The translations under genes were made by a program, and so were the position numbers. Of a stretch of DNA of 64,000 bases, positions 17,791 through 26,720 are shown one piece after another (within the stretch, counting starts at the first letter, position 1; every line of letters starts with the position of its first letter). Source of the stretch: Acidobacteriota bacterium (GTDB lineage Bacteria; Acidobacteriota; Terriglobia; Terriglobales; SCQP01); assembly GCA_027314025.1 (NCBI GenBank), contig DAHVCP010000048.1, positions 1 through 64,000 of the forward strand, written 5' to 3'. The notes beneath the pieces are model-generated. The model did not search any database and had not been told where the DNA came from. It saw only the letters and a program-made list of their open reading frames with translations.

Positions 17791-18342
17791 TCAATCTTGC
17801 CTGCCCCAAGGTTGCAGCGTCGCGTCGCCGCCGCCGGGACCGCCGGGGGGATGGGCGCGCAGTTGGCGAATCTCCAGGGTGGCCCAATGGGACAGCAGGG
17901 CCAGGATAATGACTTCGGGAATGATGGCGGTATAGAACAGCGAGTTCAGCACCAGCAAGAGCAGCCACGCCAGCCGCGCGCCCATCGAGGTGGCGTCGGC
18001 GGGCACGCGATAGGCGGCGCGGGGATGGCGGATGAGGCGGCTGAAGCGCAGGTTGAGCACCAGCAAGCCGAGCGCGCCGGCGATGAACATCAAATCGGCG
18101 CTCAGCGGCTCATGCTTGGCCAGGCTGGCGTCCATTTGGGAATAGCTCAGGTTTTTGTTGCCCTGCATGGTGTGCAGAGTCTGGCGCAGCGCGGGGCCGA
18201 GCAGGATCAATGTGGTCACGATGACCACCACCAGGACCACGATGCTGCCGATGATGAAGCCGCGGCGCTCGGATTGCAGGCGTTCGGCGGTGAGGGGACC
18301 GGCGATGCCGCGATCGGGGCCGCGGGAGCGGGAGCCGTTCAT
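17791..18342 (-). CDS. Membrane protein of unknown function
   Basis: 183 residues with hydrophobic segments at about 29-51 (GFIIGSIVVLVVVIVTTLIL), 86-102 and 121-152 (perhaps two segments), giving three or four membrane passes and short soluble ends. No family recognised. It is locked between hisS (ATGA overlap) and aspS (two-base gap), so it is expressed with the two synthetases, but nothing in it suggests a role in translation. Confidence 0.7.
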   Translation of the reverse strand: MNGSRSRGPDRGIAGPLTAERLQSERRGFIIGSIVVLVVVIVTTLILLGPALRQTLHTMQGNKNLSYSQMDASLAKHEPLSADLMFIAGALGLLVLNLRFSRLIRHPRAAYRVPADATSMGARLAWLLLLVLNSLFYTAIIPEVIILALLSHWATLEIRQLRAHPPGGPGGGDATLQPWGRQD

Positions 18343-19616
18343 CGCGCCACCTCGCGGGCGGGAGCCAGGTGTTCCGCCAGTTGCACGGCGGGGATTTCGC
18401 GCTGTTCGCCGGCGGCCAAATCGCGCAGGATGAGGCGGCCTTGGGCGGCTTCCTGCTCGCCGACCAAAACCGCGAAGCGGGCGCCCTCGCGCGCGGCCAT
18501 TTCCAGTTGCTTGCCCAGCTTGCGGGCGCCATCGCCGACGATGGCGGCGAAGCCGGCGGCGCGGACCTGGCGGGCCACCGAAAGCGCCCGGGCGGTCATG
18601 GCGGCGCCGACGGGAATGACGCAGGCGTCCAGGGGCTCCTGCCCGGCGGCGCCGGCGTCGGCCTGCATGGCCAGAATCCAGCGATCCTCACCCAAGGCGA
18701 AGCCGATGGCCTGGTCAATGCCGGCGGGGGAGGCGGGGGCGCCGAGAGCGCGGGCCAAGCCGTCGTAGCGGCCGCCGCCGAGCAGGGCGTTCTGGGCGCC
18801 GAGGGCGCTAGAGACGAACTCAAAGGCGGTGCGGTTGTAATAGTCCAAGCCGCGGACAAGACGGGGCGCCAATTCATAGGCGATGCCGCCGGCGTCCAAC
18901 AGCCGCCGCAGCTCGGCGAAGTGCTCGCGGCAGGGCGCGTCAAGGAACTCCTCGATGGCGGGCAGGGCGGCGATGATGGGCTGGTCGCCGGGGACTTTGC
19001 AATCGAGGATGCGCAAGGGATTGGTGTGCATTCGCCGCTGGCAATCGGCGCACATCCCGCCGATGACGGGTTCAAGGGCGGCGCGCAGGGCCTGGTGGTA
19101 GCGGCCGCGGTCGGCGGGACAGCCGATGGAGTTGAGGCGCAGCTCGGCGCGCAGGCCGCAGCGCGCGACCAACAGGCTGAGCATCTCCAGCAGCTCATAA
19201 TCCACCACCGGCTCGCCGCTGCCCAGCACCTCGGCGCCGATTTGGCTGAACTGGCGGTAGCGGCCCTTTTGCGGCCGCTCGCGGCGGAACATCGGGCCCT
19301 GGTAATAAAGGCGGGTCAGGCCGGGGCGCTCCCAAAGGCGATGCTCGACGTAGGCGCGGACGACGCTGGCGGTAGCCTCCGGGCGAAGGCTGAGCGAGCT
19401 ATCGTCGCGGTCCTGGAAGGTGAACATTTCCTTGCCGACGATATCGGTTTCGGCGCCGACGGCGCGGGAAAACAGCTCGGTGCTCTCCAAGACCGGGGTG
19501 CGAATCTCGCCGAAGCCGTAGAGGCGGAACACCTCCCGCGCCTGGTCCTCCAGGCGGCGCCAGAGCGCCGTCTCCGGGGGCAGCAGATCCCGCATGCCTT
19601 TGATCGCGTGCATCAT
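18339..19616 (-). CDS. hisS: Histidyl-tRNA synthetase
   Basis: A 425-residue class II homodimeric synthetase charging tRNA-His. Seen: KGMRDLLPPE at the N-terminus, motif 1 region FGEIRTPVLESTELFSRAVG, motif 2 YYQGPMFRRERPQKGRYRQF, the HisA loops LVRGLDYYNRTAFEF and GGGRYDGL, and a C-terminal anticodon-binding domain (about 325-425). Full length. Two adjacent ATG codons (19616 and 19613) could start it. It lies 21 bases after the gamma-carbonic anhydrase gene and overlaps the next gene by four bases. Confidence 0.96.
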   Translation of the reverse strand: MMHAIKGMRDLLPPETALWRRLEDQAREVFRLYGFGEIRTPVLESTELFSRAVGAETDIVGKEMFTFQDRDDSSLSLRPEATASVVRAYVEHRLWERPGLTRLYYQGPMFRRERPQKGRYRQFSQIGAEVLGSGEPVVDYELLEMLSLLVARCGLRAELRLNSIGCPADRGRYHQALRAALEPVIGGMCADCQRRMHTNPLRILDCKVPGDQPIIAALPAIEEFLDAPCREHFAELRRLLDAGGIAYELAPRLVRGLDYYNRTAFEFVSSALGAQNALLGGGRYDGLARALGAPASPAGIDQAIGFALGEDRWILAMQADAGAAGQEPLDACVIPVGAAMTARALSVARQVRAAGFAAIVGDGARKLGKQLEMAAREGARFAVLVGEQEAAQGRLILRDLAAGEQREIPAVQLAEHLAPAREVAR

Positions 19617-19637
19617 TGCCAGGCCTGGCGCATGCGG

Positions 19638-20150
19638 CTAGCGCCCCGCCACATATTGTTCCTTGTAGCGGACATAGTTGGCGGCATGGCGGGCGATCAT
19701 GGCGGTCTCCTCGGCGTTCACGGGCCGATTGACGCGCGCTGGCAAGCCCATCACCAGGGAACCGGGCGGGATCTCCATGCCTTCCGGAACCACCGCGCCG
19801 GCGGCGATCAGCGACCCGCGGCCGATGCGCGCGCCGTTGAGCACCACGGCGCCGATGCCGATCAAGCAATCGTCCTCGATGACGCAGCCATGCAGCGTGA
19901 CCGAGTGAGCGACCGTGACCCGGTCCCCCAAGGTCACGGCGAAGCGGTCCTTATATCCATGCAGGACGCAGAGGTCCTGGACATTGCTCGCGCGCCCAAT
20001 GCGGATGGAGTGCACGTCGCCGCGCACGACGGCATTGAACCACACGCTGGAATCCGGGCCGATCACCACGTCCCCAATGATTTGGGCGCTCTCCTCGACG
20101 TAGGCGGAGGCGGCGATTTTCGGGTGATGGCCGAGAAAGCTCTTCAGCAC
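19638..20150 (-). CDS. Gamma-carbonic anhydrase family left-handed beta-helix protein
   Basis: A 170-residue hexapeptide-repeat protein. Repeats run through residues about 14-135, with metal-ligand histidines in VQDLCVLHGYKD and VAHSVTLHGC, as in gamma-class carbonic anhydrases and the YrdA/PaaY group. The N-terminal Arg/Asp pattern RGDVHSIRIG is typical. The start is GTG at 20150, preceded by GGAGG. It heads the hisS-aspS-mutL run and is divergent from queG. Whether it hydrates CO2 or acts as a thioesterase-like or structural protein cannot be told. Confidence 0.88.
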   Translation of the reverse strand: MLKSFLGHHPKIAASAYVEESAQIIGDVVIGPDSSVWFNAVVRGDVHSIRIGRASNVQDLCVLHGYKDRFAVTLGDRVTVAHSVTLHGCVIEDDCLIGIGAVVLNGARIGRGSLIAAGAVVPEGMEIPPGSLVMGLPARVNRPVNAEETAMIARHAANYVRYKEQYVAGR

Positions 20151-20242
20151 TCGTCCTCCAAGGCAGACCGTCCACCAAATGGCATGGGAGACGCAGCGGC
20201 CGCGCCGCCGCTCGCCTATAGCCAGCGTAACATATAGCTTTT

Positions 20243-20257
20243 AGGCGCTTTGCGCCT
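20243..20257. promoter_or_regulatory. Inverted repeat in the divergent queG promoter region
   Basis: AGGCGC-TTT-GCGCCT is a perfect 6+6 palindrome ending nine bases before the queG ATG. It could be a small 5' hairpin in the queG mRNA or an operator. No U-tract follows, so it is not a terminator. Confidence 0.35.
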
Positions 20258-20266
20258 GCGAATCGG

Positions 20267-21688
20267 ATGTCACCCGCCGCACTGCGCCGCTTGGCTGTGG
20301 CCGCCCTGGAGGCGGAAGGATTGGCATGGGCGGGCATCGCGCGGGTCGAGGAGTTCCCTCACCTGGCGCACTTCGCGCCGTGGATCGCCCAAGGCCGCCA
20401 TGGCGAGATGGCGTATTTGGCGCGGGAGCACGGCGCGGCGAGCGAAGGCCACGCCGCCGGGCGGGGGCAATTCCTGCGCGAGGATATTCGCAACGCGTTT
20501 CCCTGGGCGCGGTCGGTGGTCTGCGCGGCGCTGAGTTATGACGCGCCCGGGCCGCGTTCGACCGATCCGCGGGCGCCGGGACGGGGCTGGATCGCGCGCT
20601 ATGCCTGGGGCGACGACTACCACGAGGTGCTGGTCGCCAAGTTGCGCGCCGCCGCGGCGCGGCTGGCGCCGGCGCTGCGGGAAGCCGGCAGCGAGGGGGC
20701 ACGGATGTACGTCGACACCGGTCCGTTGGTGGAACGCGTGGTGGGCTATCACGCGGGGCTGGGCTGGATCGGGAAAAACACCTGCCTGATCCATCCCCGC
20801 CGCGGATCGTTCTTTTTTCTGGGGGCCATCGTCCTGGAGGCGGAGCTGGAAGCGGACGCGCCGCTGCCCGACCGCTGCGGCAGCTGCCGGCGCTGCATTG
20901 ACGCCTGCCCGACGCAGGCGCTGACGCCGTATCAGATGGATGCGCGGCGATGCATCGCCTATTTGAATTTGGAACTGCGCGGGCCGATTCCGGCGGAATT
21001 GCGCGCGGGGATGGGCGACAACATCATCGGCTGCGACATCTGCCAGGATGTGTGCCCGTGGAATCAAAAGGCGGAACAGGCCCTGGCGGCCGTGACGCCG
21101 GCGGCCCAGGCACCGGACATGGCCCCGGAAATGGCTCCGGAACTGGCGCCGCGGCCGGGGCGAATGGCGCCGGAGTTGGCCGCGCTGGCCGCGCTGAGCG
21201 AGGAAGAATATCGCCGGGAGTTTCGCGGCTCAGCGGCGAAGCGGGCCAAATACCGGGGATTGCGGCGCAATTTGGCGGTGGCGCTGGGGAACCATCCGGG
21301 GACGGGGGCGCGGGCAGCGCTGGAGCAATTGGCGCAAGATGGCGACGCAATGGTTCGCGAGCACGCACAATGGGCGCTGGAGCGCCTGGAGCACCTACAG
21401 CGACCTGAACAGATGGAGCGCCTGGCGCGACCTGAAGAGCCGGAGCTCCCGGAGCGACTGGAAGGGATGGACCGCCTGGAGCAGGGAGAAGATGCCGCAG
21501 GCGCCGCGGGCCGGGCGGCCGGGCAATCGTCTGCCGCCGGCCCCAGCGCGGCTGCCCACCCCAACGCGCGCCGCTGCGCGTTGGTTGCCCCGGGTTCGCC
21601 GCGCGACCCCCGCTTGCGGCCACAGAGCGCTCCGCCGCCTCGCCCGCCCCAATCGCCGGAAACGGCGCAGGAGGAATGTGCGTATTAG
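20267..21688 (+). CDS. queG: Epoxyqueuosine reductase
   Basis: A 473-residue cobalamin- and [4Fe-4S]-dependent enzyme that performs the last step of queuosine tRNA modification. Seen: N-terminal FAPWIAQGRHGEMAYL, MYVDTGPLVERVVGYHAGLGWIGKNTCL, then two ferredoxin-type clusters CGSCRRCIDACPTQAL and CDICQDVCPWNQ, and a HEAT-like part (RNLAVALGNHP). The last hundred or so residues are low-complexity (Glu-Arg-Leu, then Ala/Pro repeats), which is longer than usual and probably a decayed or expanded tail. Divergent from the gamma-carbonic anhydrase gene. Other queuosine genes are not in the window. Confidence 0.93.
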   Translation: MSPAALRRLAVAALEAEGLAWAGIARVEEFPHLAHFAPWIAQGRHGEMAYLAREHGAASEGHAAGRGQFLREDIRNAFPWARSVVCAALSYDAPGPRSTDPRAPGRGWIARYAWGDDYHEVLVAKLRAAAARLAPALREAGSEGARMYVDTGPLVERVVGYHAGLGWIGKNTCLIHPRRGSFFFLGAIVLEAELEADAPLPDRCGSCRRCIDACPTQALTPYQMDARRCIAYLNLELRGPIPAELRAGMGDNIIGCDICQDVCPWNQKAEQALAAVTPAAQAPDMAPEMAPELAPRPGRMAPELAALAALSEEEYRREFRGSAAKRAKYRGLRRNLAVALGNHPGTGARAALEQLAQDGDAMVREHAQWALERLEHLQRPEQMERLARPEEPELPERLEGMDRLEQGEDAAGAAGRAAGQSSAAGPSAAAHPNARRCALVAPGSPRDPRLRPQSAPPPRPPQSPETAQEECAY

Positions 21689-21784
21689 GCGCATGCGCGG
21701 TTGTTTCCCCGCAGGGCGTCATGCCGCTGGCGTCCTCGACCGCTGCGGCCGCCGGCCCGCCGCAGGAGAACAATTCCCTTCCCT

Positions 21785-21984
21785 GCGCTGGCCAGCCCAG
21801 CGCTGGTGCGCCCCGCGCTGGCCGGCGTTGCTCTGCCCGGCGTTGATTTTGCCCGGCCTGATCTGGCTGCGGCCGGCGGGGCCGCGGCCGATGGGGCTGC
21901 GGCCCACAGGGTTGCGAACGACAGGCTTGCGAACGATGGAGCTGCGGCCGGCGGGGTTGCGAACGATTGGCCTGCGGCCAGGCG
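21785..21984. repeat. 15-bp minisatellite, about 13 units
   Basis: A run of 15-bp units such as GCGCTGGCCGGCGTT, GATGGGGCTGCGGCC, GGTTGCGAACGACAG and GGTTGCGAACGATTG, diverging along its length. Because 15 is a multiple of three, every frame on both strands yields a five-residue repeat (for example Leu-Arg-Thr-x-Gly). It lies between queG and the YbhB-type gene, in frame with the latter. It may be an expanded non-coding satellite or the remnant of a pentapeptide-repeat gene. Confidence 0.8.
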
Positions 21985-22022
21985 GCGCCGCCGCAATGCG
22001 CTCCGCGCCGCTGGAGGCAAAG

Positions 22023-22475
22023 ATGGCGATGCAACTGACATCTCCCGCGATCGCGCCGAACCAGAGCATTCCCCCGCGGTTCACTTGTGCCGGCGCCGAT
22101 GTCTCACCGCCCTTGCGCTGGGCGGGCGCGCCGGCGGAAACGCAATCCTTCGCGCTCCTGGTGCGGGACCGCGACGCCCACGACTTCACGCATTGGGTGA
22201 TCTGGAATCTGCCGGCGCGGTTGCGCGGGCTGCCCGAAAACTTGGCGAACGGTCCCGCGGCAGCGGGCGGGGTCCAGGGCATGAATAGTTGGCAGGCCTT
22301 GGGCTACGGCGGCCCCTGCCCGCCTCCGGGCGCGGCGCATCATTATGTCTTTACGCTATACGCGCTGGGCCACCGGCTGGCGTTGCCCGCCGGGGCCGGC
22401 AGCGGCGAAGTTCTGGCGGCGATGCAGGGAAACATCCTGGCGCGGGCGCAAATGGTCGCCACGTTCGGGCGCTAA
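22023..22475 (+). CDS. YbhB/YbcL (PEBP, Raf-kinase-inhibitor-like) family protein
   Basis: 150 residues from MAMQLTSPAIAPNQ. PEBP fold motifs are clear: IPPRFTCAGADVSPPLRW, RDRDAHDFTHWVIWNLPA (ligand-site Asp/His), GMNSWQALGYGGPCPPPG and YVFTLYAL, ending in AMQGNILARAQMVATFGR. Bacterial members are small proteins of unclear role. The frame stays open upstream through the minisatellite (a longer product would carry Leu-Arg-Pro-x-Gly repeats); I place the start at 22023 because the family begins there. It stands alone downstream of queG. Confidence 0.85.
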   Translation: MAMQLTSPAIAPNQSIPPRFTCAGADVSPPLRWAGAPAETQSFALLVRDRDAHDFTHWVIWNLPARLRGLPENLANGPAAAGGVQGMNSWQALGYGGPCPPPGAAHHYVFTLYALGHRLALPAGAGSGEVLAAMQGNILARAQMVATFGR

Positions 22476-22616
22476 TACCCGATAGCGGGCGAGATGCCCT
22501 GCCGCAGCAAATGACGGGCCAAAACGGGTAGGAAAGTTCCGCCGAGGGCTGGACATTCGGGCGCATAGGGGGGATTTTGGTGGCTTTTTGCGTAGTGTTC
22601 CGGATCGGCCCTGAAC

Positions 22617-22946
22617 GTGCAGCATTCGGGGTGGATGCCCCGCGCCAAAATCACCCGGTTTTTGTTTGAAGCCACCCCTACGGGGGACGCCCTGCCGATT
22701 CCGGGCGTGATCCCGATCGGCGAGGCGCGGCTGTGCCTGGATTGCGAAGTCATCTGCGCCAGCACCCGCTGCCCGCAATGCGCCGGGCGAAGCCTGCACC
22801 CAATCTCCAGTTGGCTGAAGTCCATGCCGCAACCCGTGCTGCGGCTGGAACGGCGCCGCCCGGGAACGGACCGCCGGCGCGGTCCGAGCGCCAGCTACAA
22901 AGGACCGGAGCGGCGCAAGGGCGACCGCCGGCGCACGCCGCGGTAG
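22617..22946 (+). CDS. Small zinc-ribbon protein with Arg-rich tail
   Basis: Up to 109 residues (a second ATG at 22635 would shorten it by six). The middle has ARLCLDCEVICASTRCPQCAG, two CxxC pairs that should bind zinc, followed by LHPISSWL. The tail is basic: ERRRPGTDRRRG, then GPERRKGDRRR. This 'PERR-x-DRR' ending is a recurrent feature of small acidobacterial proteins of unknown function. No operon partner; the next feature is a tRNA gene. Confidence 0.6.
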   Translation: MQHSGWMPRAKITRFLFEATPTGDALPIPGVIPIGEARLCLDCEVICASTRCPQCAGRSLHPISSWLKSMPQPVLRLERRRPGTDRRRGPSASYKGPERRKGDRRRTPR

Positions 22947-23053
22947 GGCGCACCACGGCAATCTCATTTCGCCGCGGCGACGAATCCGCGAGGGCAACGG
23001 CCGCGGGCAATTCTGCGGCGCTGGTTTGCTAAACTAGCTGGGACGTCCGGCGA

Positions 23054-23463
<410 letters not shown>

Positions 23464-25323
23464 TTACACGGCGCATTCGCCGCGGCCGAGCTGGAGGGAA
23501 TAGGGCTCGGTGTCGCCCCAGTCGGTGAACAGCTCGGGCTCGGGGGCGGTGACGGCGAGGCAGTCGCGGAGGTGTTCGAGCATCGCTTCCTTCGGGGTGC
23601 GGGCGGCCCAGGAAGCGAAGGATTCGCCGGGCGTGCGCTGGCGGCGGTAGACATCCAGCAGCAGGCGGAGCGCCTGCGGGACGCGCCGGGCGGGCAACAC
23701 GGCGACGGGACGGGCGAAGCGGACGCCGCCGGGGAGGACGGCGCCGCCGAGCAGCAGCTGATAGTACGGGACCAGCCGGTCGCCGATGCGGCGGGCATTG
23801 CCGAACAAGCCGATGTCGGCGACATGGTGGTGGCCGCAGGAGTTGGGGCAGCCGCTGATTTTGACGCGAATGCGCTGGATCTCGGGATCGCTTTCGGCGG
23901 CGAACTCCCGCGTCAGCACCTCGGCCAAGGACATGGAGCGGGTGATGCCCAGGTTGCAGGTGGTGGCGCCAGGGCAGCCGGTGACGTCGGCGATGGTTTG
24001 GGCGCCGGGCGCGGCCAAGCCCAGAGCATGCAGGCCGGAATAGACGGCATGGATCTGATCCCGCCGGATCCAGGGAATGACCAGATCCTGGGCGACCGCG
24101 ACGCGCACGGTTTCGAGGCGCAGGGCGGCCATCAGGTCCGCCAGGCCGGCCATCTGCTCCGCGGAAATATTGCCGGCCGGCAATTGGATCCAGGCCAGCC
24201 AATAGCCCGGCTGGCGCTGGGGCCGGAGATTGTGCTCCGCCCAAAGCGGGAAATCCGCGGCGGAGTTGGAGGCGGCTGGGCCGTGGGCCGCCGGGCGGAA
24301 GTTCACGACGCTCCCGCCGATTTCCCGGTGGGCTCCGTTGGAGCGGCTAGGACCTGAGCCGCCGCCGACCTTGGGAGCCGCGACGACGGGCGGAGCCGCG
24401 GAGGGGGCCGCGGGAGCCGGTGACTGGTTCTCGCCACCGATGGCGATGACCGGCCACGCCGCCGCCTCCGAGGATGTGGCGATGCGCTCGCGCTGCGCGG
24501 CGACCAGCTCGCGAAAGCGCTCGATGCCCTGCGCGCGCAGGACAAATTTCAACCGCGCCTTGTGCTTGTTGGCGCGGTCGCCGTGCTGGGCAAAGACGCG
24601 CAGGACGGCGACGACGGCCGGGAGGAGTTCTTCCGCAGGCAGGAAGTCGGTGAGCGGGAGGGCGGCGGTGGGCAGGCTGCCCAGGCCGCCGCCGACCAGC
24701 ACCTGGAAGCCGCGGGTGGGAACTTGATCCACGAGGCGCAGGCGGGCGATCAGGCCGACGTCGTGAATGGCGGCCAGGGCGCAGCGGCCGTCGTCCTCGC
24801 AGCCCGAAAAGGCGATCTTGAATTTGCGCGGCAGTTCCTGGAATTCGGGATGGCGCAGCAGAAAATGCGTGAGCGCCAGGGCATAGGGAGCGACCTCAAA
24901 GGCCTCCTCGCCGCAGACGCCGGAGAGCGGGCAGGCGGTGATGGTGCGCACGACGTTGCCGCAGGCTTCGCGCGTGGTCAGCCCCGCCGCGGCCAGCTGC
25001 CGCATGATGTCCGGGACATGGCGGATGGAGACATGATGGAACTGGCAATTCTCGCGGGTGGTGAAGTGGCCGCGGCCGGAGGCGTACCGGCGGGCAATCT
25101 CCGCCAGCAGGCGCAACTGGCCGGCGGAAAGCACGCCCGCCGGAATTTTGACCCGCACCATTTGCAGGCCGGGCTGGCGCTGGCCATAGATGCCGTGTTT
25201 GAGGCGGAGGGGACGGAACTGGTCCTGGCTGAGTTCGCCGCGCGCGACGCGCGACGCATCCGCCTCGAAACGCTCGATCTCTTCCACGACCGCGCGGAGC
25301 GAATTACGATCCGCCATTTCCAT
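23464..25323 (-). CDS. Sirohaem [4Fe-4S] nitrite/sulfite reductase
   Basis: About 619 residues, cytoplasmic; six-electron reduction of sulfite to sulfide (or nitrite to ammonia). Two ferredoxin-like/sirohaem repeats are joined by a Pro/Ala linker (about 300-355). N-half: LKHGIYGQRQPGLQMVR, FTTRENCQFHHV and RNI-type CPLSGVCGEE. C-half: the cluster/sirohaem ligands TGCPGATTCNLG and SGCPNSCGHHH. The ATG at 25323 is chosen because GGAGG precedes it by seven bases. The cysteine-codon leader upstream argues for sulfite and assimilation. It stands alone, without cysDN or cysH nearby. Confidence 0.9.
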   Translation of the reverse strand: MEMADRNSLRAVVEEIERFEADASRVARGELSQDQFRPLRLKHGIYGQRQPGLQMVRVKIPAGVLSAGQLRLLAEIARRYASGRGHFTTRENCQFHHVSIRHVPDIMRQLAAAGLTTREACGNVVRTITACPLSGVCGEEAFEVAPYALALTHFLLRHPEFQELPRKFKIAFSGCEDDGRCALAAIHDVGLIARLRLVDQVPTRGFQVLVGGGLGSLPTAALPLTDFLPAEELLPAVVAVLRVFAQHGDRANKHKARLKFVLRAQGIERFRELVAAQRERIATSSEAAAWPVIAIGGENQSPAPAAPSAAPPVVAAPKVGGGSGPSRSNGAHREIGGSVVNFRPAAHGPAASNSAADFPLWAEHNLRPQRQPGYWLAWIQLPAGNISAEQMAGLADLMAALRLETVRVAVAQDLVIPWIRRDQIHAVYSGLHALGLAAPGAQTIADVTGCPGATTCNLGITRSMSLAEVLTREFAAESDPEIQRIRVKISGCPNSCGHHHVADIGLFGNARRIGDRLVPYYQLLLGGAVLPGGVRFARPVAVLPARRVPQALRLLLDVYRRQRTPGESFASWAARTPKEAMLEHLRDCLAVTAPEPELFTDWGDTEPYSLQLGRGECAV

Positions 25324-25355
25324 CGGACAACCTCCGAAGCTTTTCCACACCTTCC

Positions 25356-25384
25356 AAAAAAAAGGCCCACCGCAGGAGTGGGCC
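25356..25384 (-). terminator. Intrinsic terminator in the sulfite reductase leader (attenuator)
   Basis: On the minus strand GGCCCAC, a seven-base loop and GTGGGCC form a perfect 7-bp stem followed by eight T residues. It lies between the leader peptide and the reductase start, about 32 bases before the ATG, so it would stop transcription before the gene rather than after one. Confidence 0.9.
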
Positions 25385-25430
25385 GAGGGACGCTCCCCGA
25401 TGGGGAAGCGGTCGCATTGCTACCCTGGCC
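25381..25430 (-). promoter_or_regulatory. Candidate antiterminator pairing
   Basis: GGCCAGGG (25423-25430), immediately after the leader stop codon, can pair with CCCT-C-GGCC (25381-25389), using one bulge. The second strand includes the first four bases of the terminator stem, so the two structures exclude each other. A ribosome paused on the Cys codons would leave GGCCAGGG free; one at the stop codon would cover it. A further small hairpin (CGCTTCCCC-ATC-GGGGAGCG) lies between. Confidence 0.6.
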
Positions 25431-25431
25431 G

Positions 25432-25494
25432 CTAGCCGGGGCAACAACAGCGGCGGTTGGAGACGACCGCAGGATGGAAGGACTGTGCGTGCAT
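25432..25494 (-). CDS. Cysteine-rich leader peptide (attenuation)
   Basis: A 20-codon frame on the minus strand, MHAQSFHPAVVSNRRCCCPG, with three consecutive Cys codons (TGT TGT TGC, 25441-25449) just before the stop. It sits upstream of an intrinsic terminator and the sulfite reductase gene. Arrangements with Cys runs at the 3' end of short leader ORFs are known for cysteine-responsive attenuation in actinobacteria and others. No Shine-Dalgarno sequence is visible; a possible -10 box lies only 12 bases before the ATG, so the message may be nearly leaderless. Confidence 0.8.
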   Translation of the reverse strand: MHAQSFHPAVVSNRRCCCPG

Positions 25495-25506
25495 CGCGAA
25501 CGAATC

Positions 25507-25567
25507 AGCATAGCGCCGGCTTGCGCCCGCCGGGGCGGGAATCGCGCCGATACTTGACGACCGTCAA
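25507..25567 (-). promoter_or_regulatory. Promoter/operator region of the leader-reductase transcript
   Basis: A TATGCT (25507-25512, minus strand) could be the -10 box. No good -35 is at the right distance, which suggests activator dependence. Upstream at 25554-25567 lies a perfect palindrome, TTGACG-N2-CGTCAA, a candidate regulator site. Confidence 0.4.
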
Positions 25568-25663
25568 TTTGCGGGTGTCCCCAGAACTAGCCGTTCGGAA
25601 GCGTGCGCGGCGTTTGCCCGCCGCCCTGACGCCCATGCCGGGCCCGGGGGAGTTCAGCATTGC

Positions 25664-25786
25664 TGGGCGCGGGCCTCAGCCCCGCTTTGATTGGCGCGGG
25701 CCTCAGCCCCGCCGCGGGCGGGGCGTCCCGCTTTGATTGGCGCGGGCCCCAGCCCCGCCGCTGGCGGCGCGTCCCGCTTTGATTGG
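25664..25786. repeat. Three tandem GC-rich hairpin repeats (family 1)
   Basis: Two complete units of about 46 bases and one shortened unit lacking the inner stem. Shared ends: GGCGCGGGCC(T/C)CAGCCCCGC and CGTCCCGCTTTGATTGG. The inner stem is CCCCGC...GCGGGG in the second unit and CCCCGC...GCGGCG in the third. The array lies between the reductase promoter and the ABC operon. Confidence 0.85.
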
Positions 25787-25943
25787 CACGACAAGCCGCG
25801 GCAGGCTGAGGAGCGGCCGCGGCGGAAGCGGGAGCGGGGAGGACGGCGGGCGGGTTCGTTCCGCGCCGCCGGCGGGCGCCCCGACATTGGCGTGACGGCC
25901 GTCATTGACGGCGGCCCGGCCCTGCCGCCGCAATTAGGAGAGA

Positions 25944-26717
<774 letters not shown>

Positions 26718-26720
26718 GCC

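Noticed and set aside
18369-20237. Plus-strand open frame of about 622 codons
   Set aside because: Antisense to hisS and the gamma-carbonic anhydrase gene.
22000-22022. N-terminal extension of the YbhB-type protein through the 15-bp repeats
   Set aside because: The extension has no family support and is repeat-derived; kept only as a possibility in the repeat finding.
25356-25500. Leader considered as a SAM, cobalamin or other known riboswitch
   Set aside because: I do not see the conserved cores of those classes; the Cys-codon ORF and simple terminator explain the region better.
25664-25786. Tandem repeats considered as a CRISPR array
   Set aside because: Units are contiguous with no unique spacers, and no cas genes are present.
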